Position numbers and translations under genes: made by a program. From Azospirillaceae bacterium (GTDB lineage: Bacteria; Pseudomonadota; Alphaproteobacteria; Azospirillales; Azospirillaceae), in NCBI GenBank assembly GCA_028277115.1, contig JANQHG010000236.1, positions 1 through 41,634 of the forward strand: a stretch of 41,634 bases of DNA, given 5' to 3'. The notes under the pieces are model-generated. The model made no database searches. It saw only the letters and a list, made by a program, of their open reading frames with translations, and was not told the origin of the DNA. Shown piece after piece: positions 1-10,007 of the stretch (its first letter is position 1; every line of letters starts with the position of its first letter).

Positions 1-518
1 ACCAAATCCTGCGATGCTGCCGCCGCGACCGTCAGGGGGCGGTGCCGGTGTTGGCGATCGTCGGCACCGCGGCCGACGGAGCCGTCGGCGGGCCGCGGGT
101 TGCCGGGCTGATCGCCGCGGTCGGCCGCATGCTGGTGACGCCGCCGGTGTCGGCGTCGGCCGCCGAGGTGTTCGACCAAGACACCCTGGCAGCGCTCGGC
201 GCCGACACCCGCGCCGAGTTGGTGCCCGGGTTCCTGCGCAGCTTTCGCGACGACTTGGTGGCCCGGGTCGGTCGGATCGCGTGCGCCGCCGCCCGGGGCG
301 ACCGGGCAACCATCGCCGACGAGGGCGATACTCTGGAGAGCAGCGCCGCCACCTTCGGCGCGGCACGGGTCCATCGGGCGGTCCGTCTGATCGTCGATGC
401 CTGCGCGGCCGGATCGTTCGCAGACGTGCTCGCCGGCGTCGATGACCTGACTGCCGCGGCCGCGGATGTCGTCTCGACCCTGGACGATGGCGCGCCGGGG
501 CACAACCGTCTGGTGTAG
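1..518 (+). CDS. C-terminal part of hybrid signalling protein: degenerate receiver plus Hpt domain (5' truncated)
   Basis: The frame is open from base 3 to a TAG at 516-518, so the gene begins outside the window. The first ~45 residues read like the end of a receiver domain: a VPVLAIVGTA strand resembles the usual PVIALTA, but the conserved Lys-Pro near the domain end is replaced (LVTPPV). Residues ~55-155 form a four-helix Hpt-like domain (ELVPGFLRSFRDDL, then GDTLESSAATFGA). In true Hpt domains the phosphorylated His sits where this protein has Asp (the D of GDTLESS). Both domains therefore look unable to take part in normal His-Asp transfer. A GTG at 42 could start translation but would cut the receiver strand, so read-in from upstream is more likely. 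The assignment rests on motif resemblance only. Confidence 0.6.
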   Translation, partial: QILRCCRRDRQGAVPVLAIVGTAADGAVGGPRVAGLIAAVGRMLVTPPVSASAAEVFDQDTLAALGADTRAELVPGFLRSFRDDLVARVGRIACAAARGDRATIADEGDTLESSAATFGAARVHRAVRLIVDACAAGSFADVLAGVDDLTAAAADVVSTLDDGAPGHNRLV

Positions 519-552
519 CGGCGCGCGCGGCCGGATCAGCCGACAGCGGCAA

Positions 553-582
553 CGGCCCGAACCGCAGCACCGGTTCGGGCCG
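553..582 (+). terminator. Hairpin after the Hpt gene, between convergent genes
   Basis: An 11-bp perfect stem (553-563 with 572-582) and an 8-base loop are followed by a short T-rich stretch (TCTTTC). It lies 35 bases after the stop at 518 and just beyond the 3' end of the convergent livK gene, so it may terminate both transcripts. Confidence 0.65.
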
Positions 583-636
583 TCTTTCAGATCATCCGCC
601 GGATCATCTGCGCGCAGATCGTCCGGTGTCTCTGGA

Positions 637-1749
<1,113 letters not shown>

Positions 1750-1970
1750 GGTGTTGACCTCCTGGTTTGATGTCGCCGGACGCGACGGGTCGCCCCGTTG
1801 GCCCGGCGGTTCGTTATCGACCTTGCGGTCGCTTTGGTCTCGGCGTGACCGTGGCCGGTTCGACCGGGCCACGCGCGTTCGCCGTCCGATCGGGATCGGA
1901 CCGGGCGGCAAACCGGGTCGGCCCGGCGCGCAAGGGCGGGCCGGGCAGGGCAAAGGGGAAAAGGGGGGGA

Positions 1971-2327
1971 TCAAGCCCCGCCCCTCGTCCTCGGGCGCCA
2001 GCCGAACAGGCCGGCCGGCTCGTACAACCAGGGATACTGGGTGACCATCTTGTAGGCCAGTGTCAGGCGATAGGCGGTGAGCCCGATCGCGATCAGGATG
2101 ATCGTATGGGAGATCAAGCCGATCGGGGACAGCAGTTCGCCCTCGAACAAGGCATAGGTCAGGAACCGGTCGGCCAGTGCGAGCAACGCGCCGTAGACCA
2201 CCACGCGCGAGGCCGGGCGCCAGCCGCGGGCCACGGCTTGGCCCATCAAAAAGGCGCAGCCGCCGAACAGCACCACCGTCAACCCGATCAACACCGCGGG
2301 CGATGGGCCGATGATCGCGTCGATCAT
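1971..2327 (-). CDS. DUF6867-type small membrane protein of the liv operon
   Basis: 118 residues from an ATG at 2327 with GGAGC 9 bases upstream; earlier in-frame starts lack a ribosome site. Three or four hydrophobic segments are visible (about residues 6-30, 40-57, 65-85), followed by a YKMVTQYPWLYEPAGLFGWRP end. Proteins of this type (DUF6867) occur in alphaproteobacterial branched-chain amino acid transporter operons; their role is unknown, and an accessory part in the LivHM permease is only an inference from position. It sits between livF and livK on the same strand. Confidence 0.75.
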   Translation of the reverse strand: MIDAIIGPSPAVLIGLTVVLFGGCAFLMGQAVARGWRPASRVVVYGALLALADRFLTYALFEGELLSPIGLISHTIILIAIGLTAYRLTLAYKMVTQYPWLYEPAGLFGWRPRTRGGA

Positions 2328-2375
2328 GGGGGTTTGCTCCTCTTGGTCTCGCTCCGTCCTGAATGACACTCGCCT

Positions 2376-2536
2376 GCGGCACCCAGTGCGGCCTGTCGGC
2401 CGTTCGGGGGGCGCCGCCCCCTCGACCCCCGCAAGGGGTTACCCCCCTGCCCCCCTTAATGGGGTCCAGGGGGCACCCCTGGTCGGGGGGTGTCGGGGGG
2501 TGAAACCCCCTGACCTGGGGGCGCAGCCCCCAAACC
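2376..2536 (-). repeat. G/C-hairpin mosaic repeat, copy 1 of family 1
   Basis: Intergenic block between livF and the DUF6867 gene, built of runs of G and C that form nested hairpins, e.g. CTGGGGGCGCAGCCCCCAA at the livF side. Read on the minus strand it aligns along most of its length with 24646-24777 and its last part with 18584-18660: a hairpin with a GCGC/TTCG-type loop, then GTCAGGGGGTTTCACCCCC, then further G/C runs, ending in GGCCGACAGGCCGCA. In all three places the block points toward a following gene on the same strand. It could attenuate transcription within the liv operon. Confidence 0.75.
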
Positions 2537-2558
2537 TCGCAGCCGGGCGTCGGTGTCT

Positions 2559-3272
2559 TCAGCCGTGCCCGCCCTCGAGATAGGCGGCCCGGACCTCAGG
2601 ATTGGCCAGAAGCTCGGTCCCGGTGCCCGACAGCGCGATCACCCCGTTGACCATGACGTAACCGCGGTGCGCCAGGCGCAACGCGTGGTGGGCGTTCTGC
2701 TCGACCATGAAGATGGTCACCCCCTGGTCGCGATTGATCTCGCCGATCGTGCGGAAAATCTGCTTGACGATCATTGGCGCAAGGCCAAGCGACGGCTCGT
2801 CGAGCAACAGCAGACGCGGCTCACTCATCAACGCGCGCGCGATCGACAGCATCTGCTGCTCGCCGCCCGACAGGGTGCCGCCGCGCTGGTCGGCGCGTTC
2901 CTTTAAAATCGGGAACAGGGTGAACACCCGCTCGAGATTGCGCGCCAGATGCACCTCGGGCGCCGTGGTCGCGCCCAGCTGCAGGTTTTCCATCACGGTC
3001 AGGCGCGGGAAGATGCGCCGGCCCTCGGGCGCCTGGGCGATGCCGCGGCGGATGATCTCGTAGGTCGGCCGGTCGGTGATGTCGGCGCCGTCGAACAGGA
3101 TCCGCCCCTGGCGGGCCCGCGGGTTGCCGCAGATCGTCATCAACAGCGTGGTCTTGCCGGCGCCGTTGGCGCCGATCAGGGTGACGATCTCGCCCGTTTT
3201 GACCTCGACCGAGACGCCGCGCAACGCCTCGATCGCGCCGTAATAGGCGTAGACGTCGGTCAAGCCGAGCAT
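2559..3272 (-). CDS. livF: Branched-chain amino acid ABC transporter ATP-binding protein LivF
   Basis: 237 residues. Walker A GANGAGKT lies near residue 35, the signature is LSGGEQQ, Walker B is LLLLDEPSLGLAP, and VEQNAHHAL holds the switch region; the short APEGRRIFPRLTVMENL stretch is typical of LivF. It is the second ATPase of the heterodimer that powers LivHM. The ATG at 3272 shares one base with the TGA of livG (TGATG), so translation is probably coupled. Length and motifs are fully normal. A block of G/C hairpins follows the stop. Confidence 0.95.
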   Translation of the reverse strand: MLGLTDVYAYYGAIEALRGVSVEVKTGEIVTLIGANGAGKTTLLMTICGNPRARQGRILFDGADITDRPTYEIIRRGIAQAPEGRRIFPRLTVMENLQLGATTAPEVHLARNLERVFTLFPILKERADQRGGTLSGGEQQMLSIARALMSEPRLLLLDEPSLGLAPMIVKQIFRTIGEINRDQGVTIFMVEQNAHHALRLAHRGYVMVNGVIALSGTGTELLANPEVRAAYLEGGHG

Positions 3273-4189
3273 CACGGGTCGCCCCCCGCGACGGCCAGCG
3301 CGTCGTCCGGCTCCTCCTCGCCGAGATAGGCGCGGATCACCGCCGGCGTGCGCTTGATCACCTCGGGCGGTCCCTCGGCGATTTTGCAGCCGTGGTCGAG
3401 CACCACGACATGGTCGGAAATGCCCATGACCACGCTCATGTCGTGCTCGATCAACAGCACGCCGATCTGGTGGCTGTCGCGGATGAAACACAAAAGCTCG
3501 CTCAACTCGGCCGACTCGCGCGGGTTGAGCCCGGCCGCCGGCTCGTCCAGGCACAGCAACACGGGGTCGCTGCACATCGCGCGCGCGATCTCAAGCCGGC
3601 GTTGGGCGCCATAGGGCAGGTTGCCGGCCTGCCAGTCCGCGGCCTCTGTCAGCTGCATGCGCTCAAGCCAATAGCGCGCAAGCTCGACGGCCGCACGCTC
3701 GGCGCGGCGATAGATCGGCAGGCCCAACAGGCCGAACACCGAAAAGCCCGACGCCTTCATTAGCTTGTTGTGCTGGGCGACGATCAGGTTTTCCAACACG
3801 CTCATGCCGGCGAACAGGCGGATGTTCTGGAAAGTCCGGGCGACCCGTGCGTGGCGCGCGATCTTGTAGGCTTCAAGGCGCTCCAACAAGAACACGTCGC
3901 GGCCGGTGTCGAGCGCGAGCCGGCCGGTGGTCGGCGCATAAAACCCGGTCATGCAGTTGAACACCGTGGTCTTGCCGGCGCCGTTCGGGCCGATGATCGC
4001 GGTGATCTCGCGGTCGCGCGCGGTGAACGAGACGTCGCTGACCGCGACCAGGCCGCCGAAGCGCATGGTCAGATGCTCGACCGTCAGCAGGGGCCGCGGC
4101 CGGCCGGCCGCGCTGCCGGCGTCCGGCCGGGCCCCGGCCAGCCCGCGCGGCTCACCCCCGTGCGGCTCCCAGTCGTCGGGTGCGGTCAT
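3272..4189 (-). CDS. livG: Branched-chain amino acid ABC transporter ATP-binding protein LivG
   Basis: 305 residues from the ATG at 4189, which overlaps the livM stop by four bases (ATGA). The first ~35 residues are a Pro/Gly/Arg-rich extension not usual for LivG (~255 residues); the conserved domain begins at LLTVEHLTMRFGGLVAVSDV. Walker A GPNGAGKT, the LivG-type QNIRLFAGMSVLENL, YGAQRRLEIARAM in place of LSGGQ, Walker B LLCLDEPAAGLNP and LIEHDM are all present. It pairs with LivF to energise uptake. The start could lie later if the extension is not translated, but the overlap with livM supports the upstream ATG. Confidence 0.93.
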   Translation of the reverse strand: MTAPDDWEPHGGEPRGLAGARPDAGSAAGRPRPLLTVEHLTMRFGGLVAVSDVSFTARDREITAIIGPNGAGKTTVFNCMTGFYAPTTGRLALDTGRDVFLLERLEAYKIARHARVARTFQNIRLFAGMSVLENLIVAQHNKLMKASGFSVFGLLGLPIYRRAERAAVELARYWLERMQLTEAADWQAGNLPYGAQRRLEIARAMCSDPVLLCLDEPAAGLNPRESAELSELLCFIRDSHQIGVLLIEHDMSVVMGISDHVVVLDHGCKIAEGPPEVIKRTPAVIRAYLGEEEPDDALAVAGGDP

Positions 4190-5712
4190 GTCGCCTCTCC
4201 GCTGGTCGCCGCCGCGGCGCGGCCGAAGCGCCGGCGCGCCAGCGTGATCGTCGGTTCGCGATGCGAAAGCAGGCCGCGCGGCCGCCACAGCATGATCAAC
4301 ACCATCCCAGCGCCGAACGCCAGCATCCGGTACTGTTCGAGCTCGCGGAACCATTCCGGCAGCCCGATCACCACGAACGCCGCGACCACCACCCCGAGCT
4401 GGCTGCCCATGCCGCCCAGCACCACCACCGACAAGATGATCGCGGACTCGATGAAGGTAAAACTCTCCGGGCTGATGAAGCCCTGACGGGTCGCAAAGAA
4501 CGCGCCGGCAAAGCCGCCCCACATCGCGCTGATCGAAAACGCCGCGAGCTTGATGTTGGTCCGGTTGATCCCGAGCGAGGCGCAGGCGATGTCATCCTCG
4601 CGCAACGCCTCCCAGGCGCGGCCGATCGGCAACCGGCGGATCCGCACGGTGAAGAAGTTGACGATCAAGGCGAGCGCCAGGATCAGATAATACAAAAAGA
4701 TCATCCGGTGCAGCGAGCTGTAGTCAAGCCCGAACATCTGGTGAAACGCGACGTCGTCACCGCGCGGCCGCCGGATGAACTCGGCCAGCCCGAAGAAGCT
4801 CGGTCGCGGGATCCCGGCGATCCCGTCCGGCCCGCCGGTGAATTGATACCAGTTGAGCAGGATCACCCGGATGATCTCGCCGAAGCCGAGCGTCACGATC
4901 GCGAAATAGTCGCCACGCAGCCGCAGCACCGGAAACCCGAGCAACAGCCCGGCGAGCGCCGCGAACAGCCCGGCGAGCGGCAGGCAGGCCCAAAAGCTCA
5001 AATCGAAATGATAGGCCATCAACGCGTAGGAATACGCACCAACCGCATAGAACGCGACAAACCCAAGATCGAGCAGCCCCGCCAGACCGACGATTATATT
5101 GAGACCCCATCCGAGCATGATGTAGGTCAGGATCAAAATCGCGATGTCAAGGAACCGCCGGTCGGCGAACGGCAAGAAGGGCAAGAGGACGGCGAAGGTG
5201 ATCGCGATCGGCGCGAGCCAGATCGTCCACACCTGCACCTTGGCGCCGATCGCATCCATCCGCTTCTGACGCTCGGCCCGGCTCAGCGTCGAGCGGCCGG
5301 TGTAGGCGGTCCAGCCGGCGATCATGGCGACGATCAGCCCGCCGGCGACCGCGATCAGCTGCAACGGCGCGGTCGGGAAGTCGATCGCCAGGCTCGCCCC
5401 GGCGACCGCCAACGCCGCCGCCAGCACCGGCACCGGATAGCCGGCCGCGGAGAGCGACAGCCCGAACCGGCCGAGGAACACCAGCGCCACCGCGACCGCA
5501 ACCTCGACGAACCGCGTGTTGATGGCGAGGCCGCCGATTGCGATCTCGGTTCGCAGCCCGACCAGCGGCAGGGTGAACAGGAACGCGACTGCGGCGGCGA
5601 TCACCCCGTCGGCCAGCGCCGTCGCGACCGCACCGCCCAAACCGCCGCCAGTTGTGCCGCCGCGCGGCGGGCGGCGGATCGACGCCGTCGAGGCGAGGCT
5701 CGAGGTGGTCAT
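4186..5712 (-). CDS. livM: Branched-chain amino acid ABC transporter permease LivM (long form)
   Basis: 508 residues. The first ~170 residues hold extra membrane segments of the N-terminal region found in long LivM proteins (DUF3382 type). The permease core begins near LPFLPFADRRFLDIAILILTYIMLGWGLNIIVGLAGLLDLG and carries the EAALR-like loop (WEALREDDIACASLGIN) that contacts the ATPases, then FAGAFFATRQGFISPESF and a C-terminal LMLWRPRGL. It forms the membrane channel with LivH. It starts 7 bases after livH ends and overlaps livG by four bases, so one transcript is expected. Confidence 0.95.
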   Translation of the reverse strand: MTTSSLASTASIRRPPRGGTTGGGLGGAVATALADGVIAAAVAFLFTLPLVGLRTEIAIGGLAINTRFVEVAVAVALVFLGRFGLSLSAAGYPVPVLAAALAVAGASLAIDFPTAPLQLIAVAGGLIVAMIAGWTAYTGRSTLSRAERQKRMDAIGAKVQVWTIWLAPIAITFAVLLPFLPFADRRFLDIAILILTYIMLGWGLNIIVGLAGLLDLGFVAFYAVGAYSYALMAYHFDLSFWACLPLAGLFAALAGLLLGFPVLRLRGDYFAIVTLGFGEIIRVILLNWYQFTGGPDGIAGIPRPSFFGLAEFIRRPRGDDVAFHQMFGLDYSSLHRMIFLYYLILALALIVNFFTVRIRRLPIGRAWEALREDDIACASLGINRTNIKLAAFSISAMWGGFAGAFFATRQGFISPESFTFIESAIILSVVVLGGMGSQLGVVVAAFVVIGLPEWFRELEQYRMLAFGAGMVLIMLWRPRGLLSHREPTITLARRRFGRAAAATSGEAT

Positions 5713-5719
5713 CGGCGCC

Positions 5720-6637
<918 letters not shown>

Positions 6638-6766
6638 GAAGAGGTCCTTGATCCCCGTGTTCACCGCACCGGGCAGTGCGGTGTGCCGACGGCATGGGCA
6701 CGATGTTGCCTGGTTTCCGATCACCGCGGGCGAGCTTGAAAGCGGAGACCGGACGCCGGTGCGCCG

Positions 6767-6809
6767 CCGCACGCGGCCGCGTGCGGGCGCCCGCGGGTTG
6801 ACCCGCGGG
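6767..6809 (-). promoter_or_regulatory. Palindromic leader region upstream of livH
   Basis: A perfect 20-base G/C palindrome at 6767-6786 is followed by two copies of CCCGCGGG (6790-6797 and 6802-6809) separated by TTGA. They lie 130-170 bases before the livH start in an otherwise non-coding stretch (6638-6929). They could be a regulator site or leader RNA hairpins; the sequence does not decide. Confidence 0.35.
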
Positions 6810-6929
6810 ATGAATTGTGCAATGCACGGGCCAAACAAGCCGCTCGGCCATGCTCGTCGCGGACCCTAGCCCAGAGCGAAACGAGGGGGCAATGCGAAAA
6901 CGGGACCTACACGGTTTGGCGGATCCGCG

Positions 6930-7670
6930 GGCGGCGTCGGCCGGCGCCCGATCTGTGTGATCGGCAACGCCGGCACGGTGGCCAACGGCATGAACCGGGC
7001 CGACTCGATGGCGCTCGACATGCAAAAATGGATGTACATGCCGTTCGACGTGGGATGCCTGCTCGCGCGTGATTGCGAAGCACTCGAATCGGCGTTCCGG
7101 ACCACGGTTGGCTATCTCACGAAAACCTGGTGCTGTCTCTTATACCAAATCCGATTGTTTGGTTCCGATAATCCACGCCTGAGGAAGCTGCTCACCGAAC
7201 ATGTAGGTTGGGGCGATCGGCCGGCACGGTCTGCCTGTTTGCATCGCAAGGTGGGGGCCGATCGCCCCAACATTGGCGGTTCAGCTTTGCGGCCCTGTCG
7301 ATGTCGGGGCGCGGGCCTGGGACAGGGCGCTCCCGATCGACCAGGGTGCAGCCCGCGCCCCGACCGACCGGCGGTGCTCCGACAAAACGGAACGGTTCAA
7401 CCGGATTTCGTGTTAAAGCCTATGGGATGAGTGCTTTTGCATCTGCAATCGACGAGAACATACGACAGGCTCGTCACCTTGCCGACCTGATCAGCGAGAA
7501 CCAGAATCTCGAGTTATTGTCGTCAAGCCCGCTTAATGTCGTGCGTTTCCGGTTCATATCACCGGATTTTAGCGATTACGAACCATCGGACCACGATAGA
7601 GGATTTCGACCACCTCGTCGATCAGGTCGTGGCGGAGGGAGTGCTGCTTGCCGAACGGGAGTCCGCCTGA
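6930..7670 (+). pseudogene. PLP-dependent amino acid decarboxylase (DDC family) remnant, split by a small repeat element
   Basis: Two pieces of one gene flank the element at 7142-7413. The left piece (about 6930-7135) reads RRPICVIGNAGTVANG, then NRADSMALDMQKWMYMPFDVG, the region of the PLP-binding lysine, where the usual HK is QK; the ~40-50 residues normally between these motifs are missing. The right piece (7414-7670) resumes with KAYGMSAFASAIDENI, runs to LNVVRFRFISPDF in one frame, then continues in another frame as NHRTTIEDFDHLVDQVV and ends at TGA 7668-7670. The conserved NHRTT end makes the family clear. At least two internal deletions, one frame change and one insertion are visible, and the N-terminal half is absent. 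It cannot encode a working enzyme. Confidence 0.82.
7142..7413 (-). mobile_element. Small inverted-repeat element, copy A of family 2 (inside the decarboxylase pseudogene)
   Basis: The ends are ATACCAAATCCG (7142-7153) and CGGATTTCGTGT (7402-7413), near-perfect inverted repeats. The left ~55 bases and the right ~60 bases match the two halves of the 140-bp copy at 19504-19643; the extra middle holds two further inverted repeats. No transposase frame lies inside, so it resembles a non-autonomous (MITE-like) element. It interrupts a recognisable decarboxylase gene, which shows it arrived by insertion. Confidence 0.75.
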
Positions 7671-8742
7671 AGGATCGCCCGAGTGTCCGGGGCCGGATCT
7701 GGGTGACCTGGCGGCCCGTGTCGTGGCCGCTCTGACCGCCGGCGCCTTGTGGGCCTTGGCGTTCCTCGGCCCACGGGCCGTCCAGCCGGTCGACGAACTT
7801 GCGTTGGTGATCGGCCGGTATGTCGTCTTTGCCGCTTGTGGGCTGGTTGTCCTGGCCAGAAAACGAGCCCGCCTGAAACTGGTCGGCCGGCGCCTGATCT
7901 TGCTCGCGCTTCACCTCGGCGTCGTCGGGTATATCGGGTTCTTTCTTTTCATTGCCTATGCCGTCACCCTGGCCGGCGGGGTGGTTGCCGCGGTGGTGAC
8001 CGGCATCATCCCGTTGGCCGCAGCCGTGATCGGAAACCTGCGAGAAGCGATCGTCCCATGGCGCAGAGTGCTGGGGCCCGTCATGCTTGCCGTCAGCGGT
8101 CTCGTGGTCCTTAATCTCGGCCGGACACCTGCCGCAGGGTTCGATGGGGCGGGGGATCGCACGGCGATTGGTTTTTTCCTCGCGTTGGCGGCGTGCGGTG
8201 CGTGGACCTACTTCGTCTCGGTCAACGCCGCCATTCAGCAAGGGCCGTCCGCGCCGGCGGATACCGAGACCTGGACCGCGCTGATCGGGCTCGGGGCCGG
8301 CCTCGGCAGCCTGATGCTGGTGCCGGTCGCCGCGGTCACCAGCAATCTCCCCGCTCTGTTCGACTGGTCGATCGGCGCCCGCTTCGTCGGCTGGTCGATC
8401 CTGCTCGGTTTCGTCGGTTCCTGGTGCGCAACCGCGCTGTGGGTGTGGGGTGCACGGGGGCTGCCGGCAACCTTGATGGCGCAGCTGATCTCGGCGGAGT
8501 CCCTCTTTGGCGCGGCTTTCAGCCTGCTTTGGGAGCAGAGGCCGCCCACTTGGCCCGAGATCGGCGGCGCTGTGCTGGTCGTCGCCGGCGTGTCCCTTGG
8601 GATTTCCATCTTCGCGCCGCGACGGTCATCCGGTCGGACAATGCCGACTGCAGAACGTACCGCGACCGCCCACCGGTCCAACATCCCCACTTGCGATGCC
8701 GAGCAATGTAAGCAGAACGACAGCAAATGCGCTGATCAGTAG
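7648..8742 (+). CDS. EamA/DMT-family transporter
   Basis: Up to 364 residues. Ten hydrophobic segments in two five-helix repeats (from about AARVVAALTAGALWALAFLG to GAVLVVAGVSLGISIFAP) are the pattern of the drug/metabolite transporter superfamily. The TTG at 7648 follows GGAGGGA at good spacing and overlaps the decarboxylase remnant by 23 bases; a GTG at 7723 is a later alternative. After ISIFAPRR the last ~40 residues are hydrophilic and Cys/Asn/Thr-rich, unlike the family, and end 17 bases from a transposase remnant, so the natural stop may have been lost by rearrangement. Members export amino acids, metabolites or metallophores. The substrate is unknown; proximity to a decarboxylase and a metal-uptake locus is suggestive only. 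Confidence 0.8.
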   Translation: MPNGSPPEGSPECPGPDLGDLAARVVAALTAGALWALAFLGPRAVQPVDELALVIGRYVVFAACGLVVLARKRARLKLVGRRLILLALHLGVVGYIGFFLFIAYAVTLAGGVVAAVVTGIIPLAAAVIGNLREAIVPWRRVLGPVMLAVSGLVVLNLGRTPAAGFDGAGDRTAIGFFLALAACGAWTYFVSVNAAIQQGPSAPADTETWTALIGLGAGLGSLMLVPVAAVTSNLPALFDWSIGARFVGWSILLGFVGSWCATALWVWGARGLPATLMAQLISAESLFGAAFSLLWEQRPPTWPEIGGAVLVVAGVSLGISIFAPRRSSGRTMPTAERTATAHRSNIPTCDAEQCKQNDSKCADQ

Positions 8743-8758
8743 AAGTCTATCCCTTCGT

Positions 8759-9163
8759 TCAGGTTTTTACATGAATATTTCCCAGGCCCATTCCAAATCT
8801 AATTTTTTTGATGTCTCGAAAATTACACTCGACACCCCAGCGCTTCCCATGGGATTTTACAATCCTGGCCGAAGGTTCATCCTCGAGGCTAGTTGCAATG
8901 CACCAAGAGTCCTTCATGTCCTCAGCCTGTATGCAGACCAACGCCGGAACCTCGACGTCTTTGGCCGTCAAACGGGGGCGCTTTTGTTTTCTGGCTCCTC
9001 CGCCTTTCCCGACCCAATCGCCGGCTTTCCGAACCTCGCCACCTGACGATGCGAAATAAATATTCTTGCAAAGATGAATTACATAGCCGAATCCTATACT
9101 TGACAAGAATTGGAGAGGCTTGGTATCATCAAATCCTCTATCAGCAACGATGGTGGGCTTTGC
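8759..9163 (-). pseudogene. IS4-type DDE transposase, C-terminal remnant
   Basis: Continuous frame after a TGA at 9164-9166: AKPTIVADRGFDDTKPL (the second catalytic Asp region of IS4 transposases), GFGYVIHL, then HGKRWGVECNFRDIK, the Y-(2)-R-(3)-E-(6)-K signature with His in place of Tyr, and RFGMGLG. The frame stops soon after, where complete proteins continue for tens of residues, and the N-terminal half with the first Asp is missing. No terminal repeats were found. It is a dead insertion-sequence fragment; base composition here is visibly less G/C-rich than in the flanking core genes. Confidence 0.75.
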
Positions 9164-9189
9164 TCAACGCTTTGCGAGACGTCGCCCCG

Positions 9190-9612
9190 GCCGGTTCGAT
9201 GACGCTCTGCGCCGGCTCGCGTCGTTTTCACCACTAGCCGGTCGCCAAGCAAAGATCGACGAGTTGCGGGTCGTCGCGTTGGAAAAACTGGGGCGTCCTG
9301 CCGAGGCGCAAGCGGTGCGCTGGTCCGCGTTCGAGCGCTCGCTCAGCTATGATCGCTTCGATGACTATCTCACGCACGCGACCGATGATGAGAGGATTGT
9401 TGCTCGAGCCAAGGCGATTTCCCGTGCCGGAACCTACCCCTATGCTGCCCGGGACTTGGTCGCCGCAGATCAAGCGGCGGTCCGGGTCTCCGACTGGCAG
9501 GGACTGGCAGGGCCACGACGACCAGACGACCTACCGGACCAAGCTCAAGAACCGACATGGCCGCAAGTGGGCGTTCAGGCGGCGGGTGAGCGAGGCGGAG
9601 GCACGCGGGTGA
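9190..9612 (+). pseudogene. DUF6880/SWIM-type zinc-finger family protein, C-terminal remnant with frameshift
   Basis: The frame reads RRLASFSPLAGRQAKIDELRVV, then ALEKLGRPAEAQAVRWSAFERSLS, a pattern I associate with the C-terminal half of DUF6880 proteins. At 9493-9512 the 10-mer ACTGGCAGGG is present twice in tandem; removing one copy restores a single frame through WQGHDDQTTYRTKLKNRHGR to the TGA at 9610-9612. The N-terminal part is missing and the left edge abuts the transposase remnant. Function of the family is unknown to me. The decay is certain; the family name is moderate. Confidence 0.6.
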
Positions 9613-9683
9613 CACAACACCGCTTGTTGCGCACGGCCCGGTCTTGCCCATCACCATTTGTCCCAAGCGGGCTTGTGCGAAAT

Positions 9684-9708
9684 CCCAATAAATAGCCCAT
9701 TTATTGGG
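9684..9708. other. A/T-rich perfect hairpin
   Basis: CCCAATAAAT and ATTTATTGGG form a 10-bp perfect stem with a 5-base loop, 71 bases after the DUF6880 remnant. Without a U-tract it is a weak terminator candidate; it might be an insertion-sequence end. The surrounding 9613-9900 holds no gene I can support. Confidence 0.4.
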
Positions 9709-9905
9709 AAGTGGCGCTTGGCGTTCCCTGCACACGGGTCCCCCAGTTCCTCAAAGCACTCTACGGACCCTTCCATATATGGTGTTCCCGCTTGCGTTCG
9801 CTACAAGCGGTAGGATCGAGATCGTCTCGCCGGACAATCCGCCAGCGTGCCTCACTCTCCGGTCAATCTCACATGCTGTCCCCCCGAATGTCACCACGCG
9901 AGAGA

Positions 9906-9942
9906 TTGACAGGCTAAATGCGAATGAGTATCACTCTCATTC
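9906..9942 (+). promoter_or_regulatory. Promoter with overlapping Fur-box-like palindrome
   Basis: TTGACA at 9906-9911, a 17-base spacer and TATCAC at 9929-9934 make a strong sigma-70-type promoter pointing at the AraC gene. A 21-base palindrome (9922-9942) with arms GAATGAG and CTCATTC separated by seven bases covers the -10; this has the form of proteobacterial Fur boxes. Iron repression of the regulator is the natural reading. Confidence 0.7.
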
Positions 9943-10007
9943 AGCGCCGACACGACGCAGGCGGCGCTGGGTGATCGCTTCGCGGCTGTTCGGGAAGAGG
10001 TGGAGCA

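Noticed and set aside
1-9. The first bases ACCAAATCC resemble the family 2 terminal repeat
   Set aside because: They are within an open coding frame of the receiver domain and the match does not extend further.
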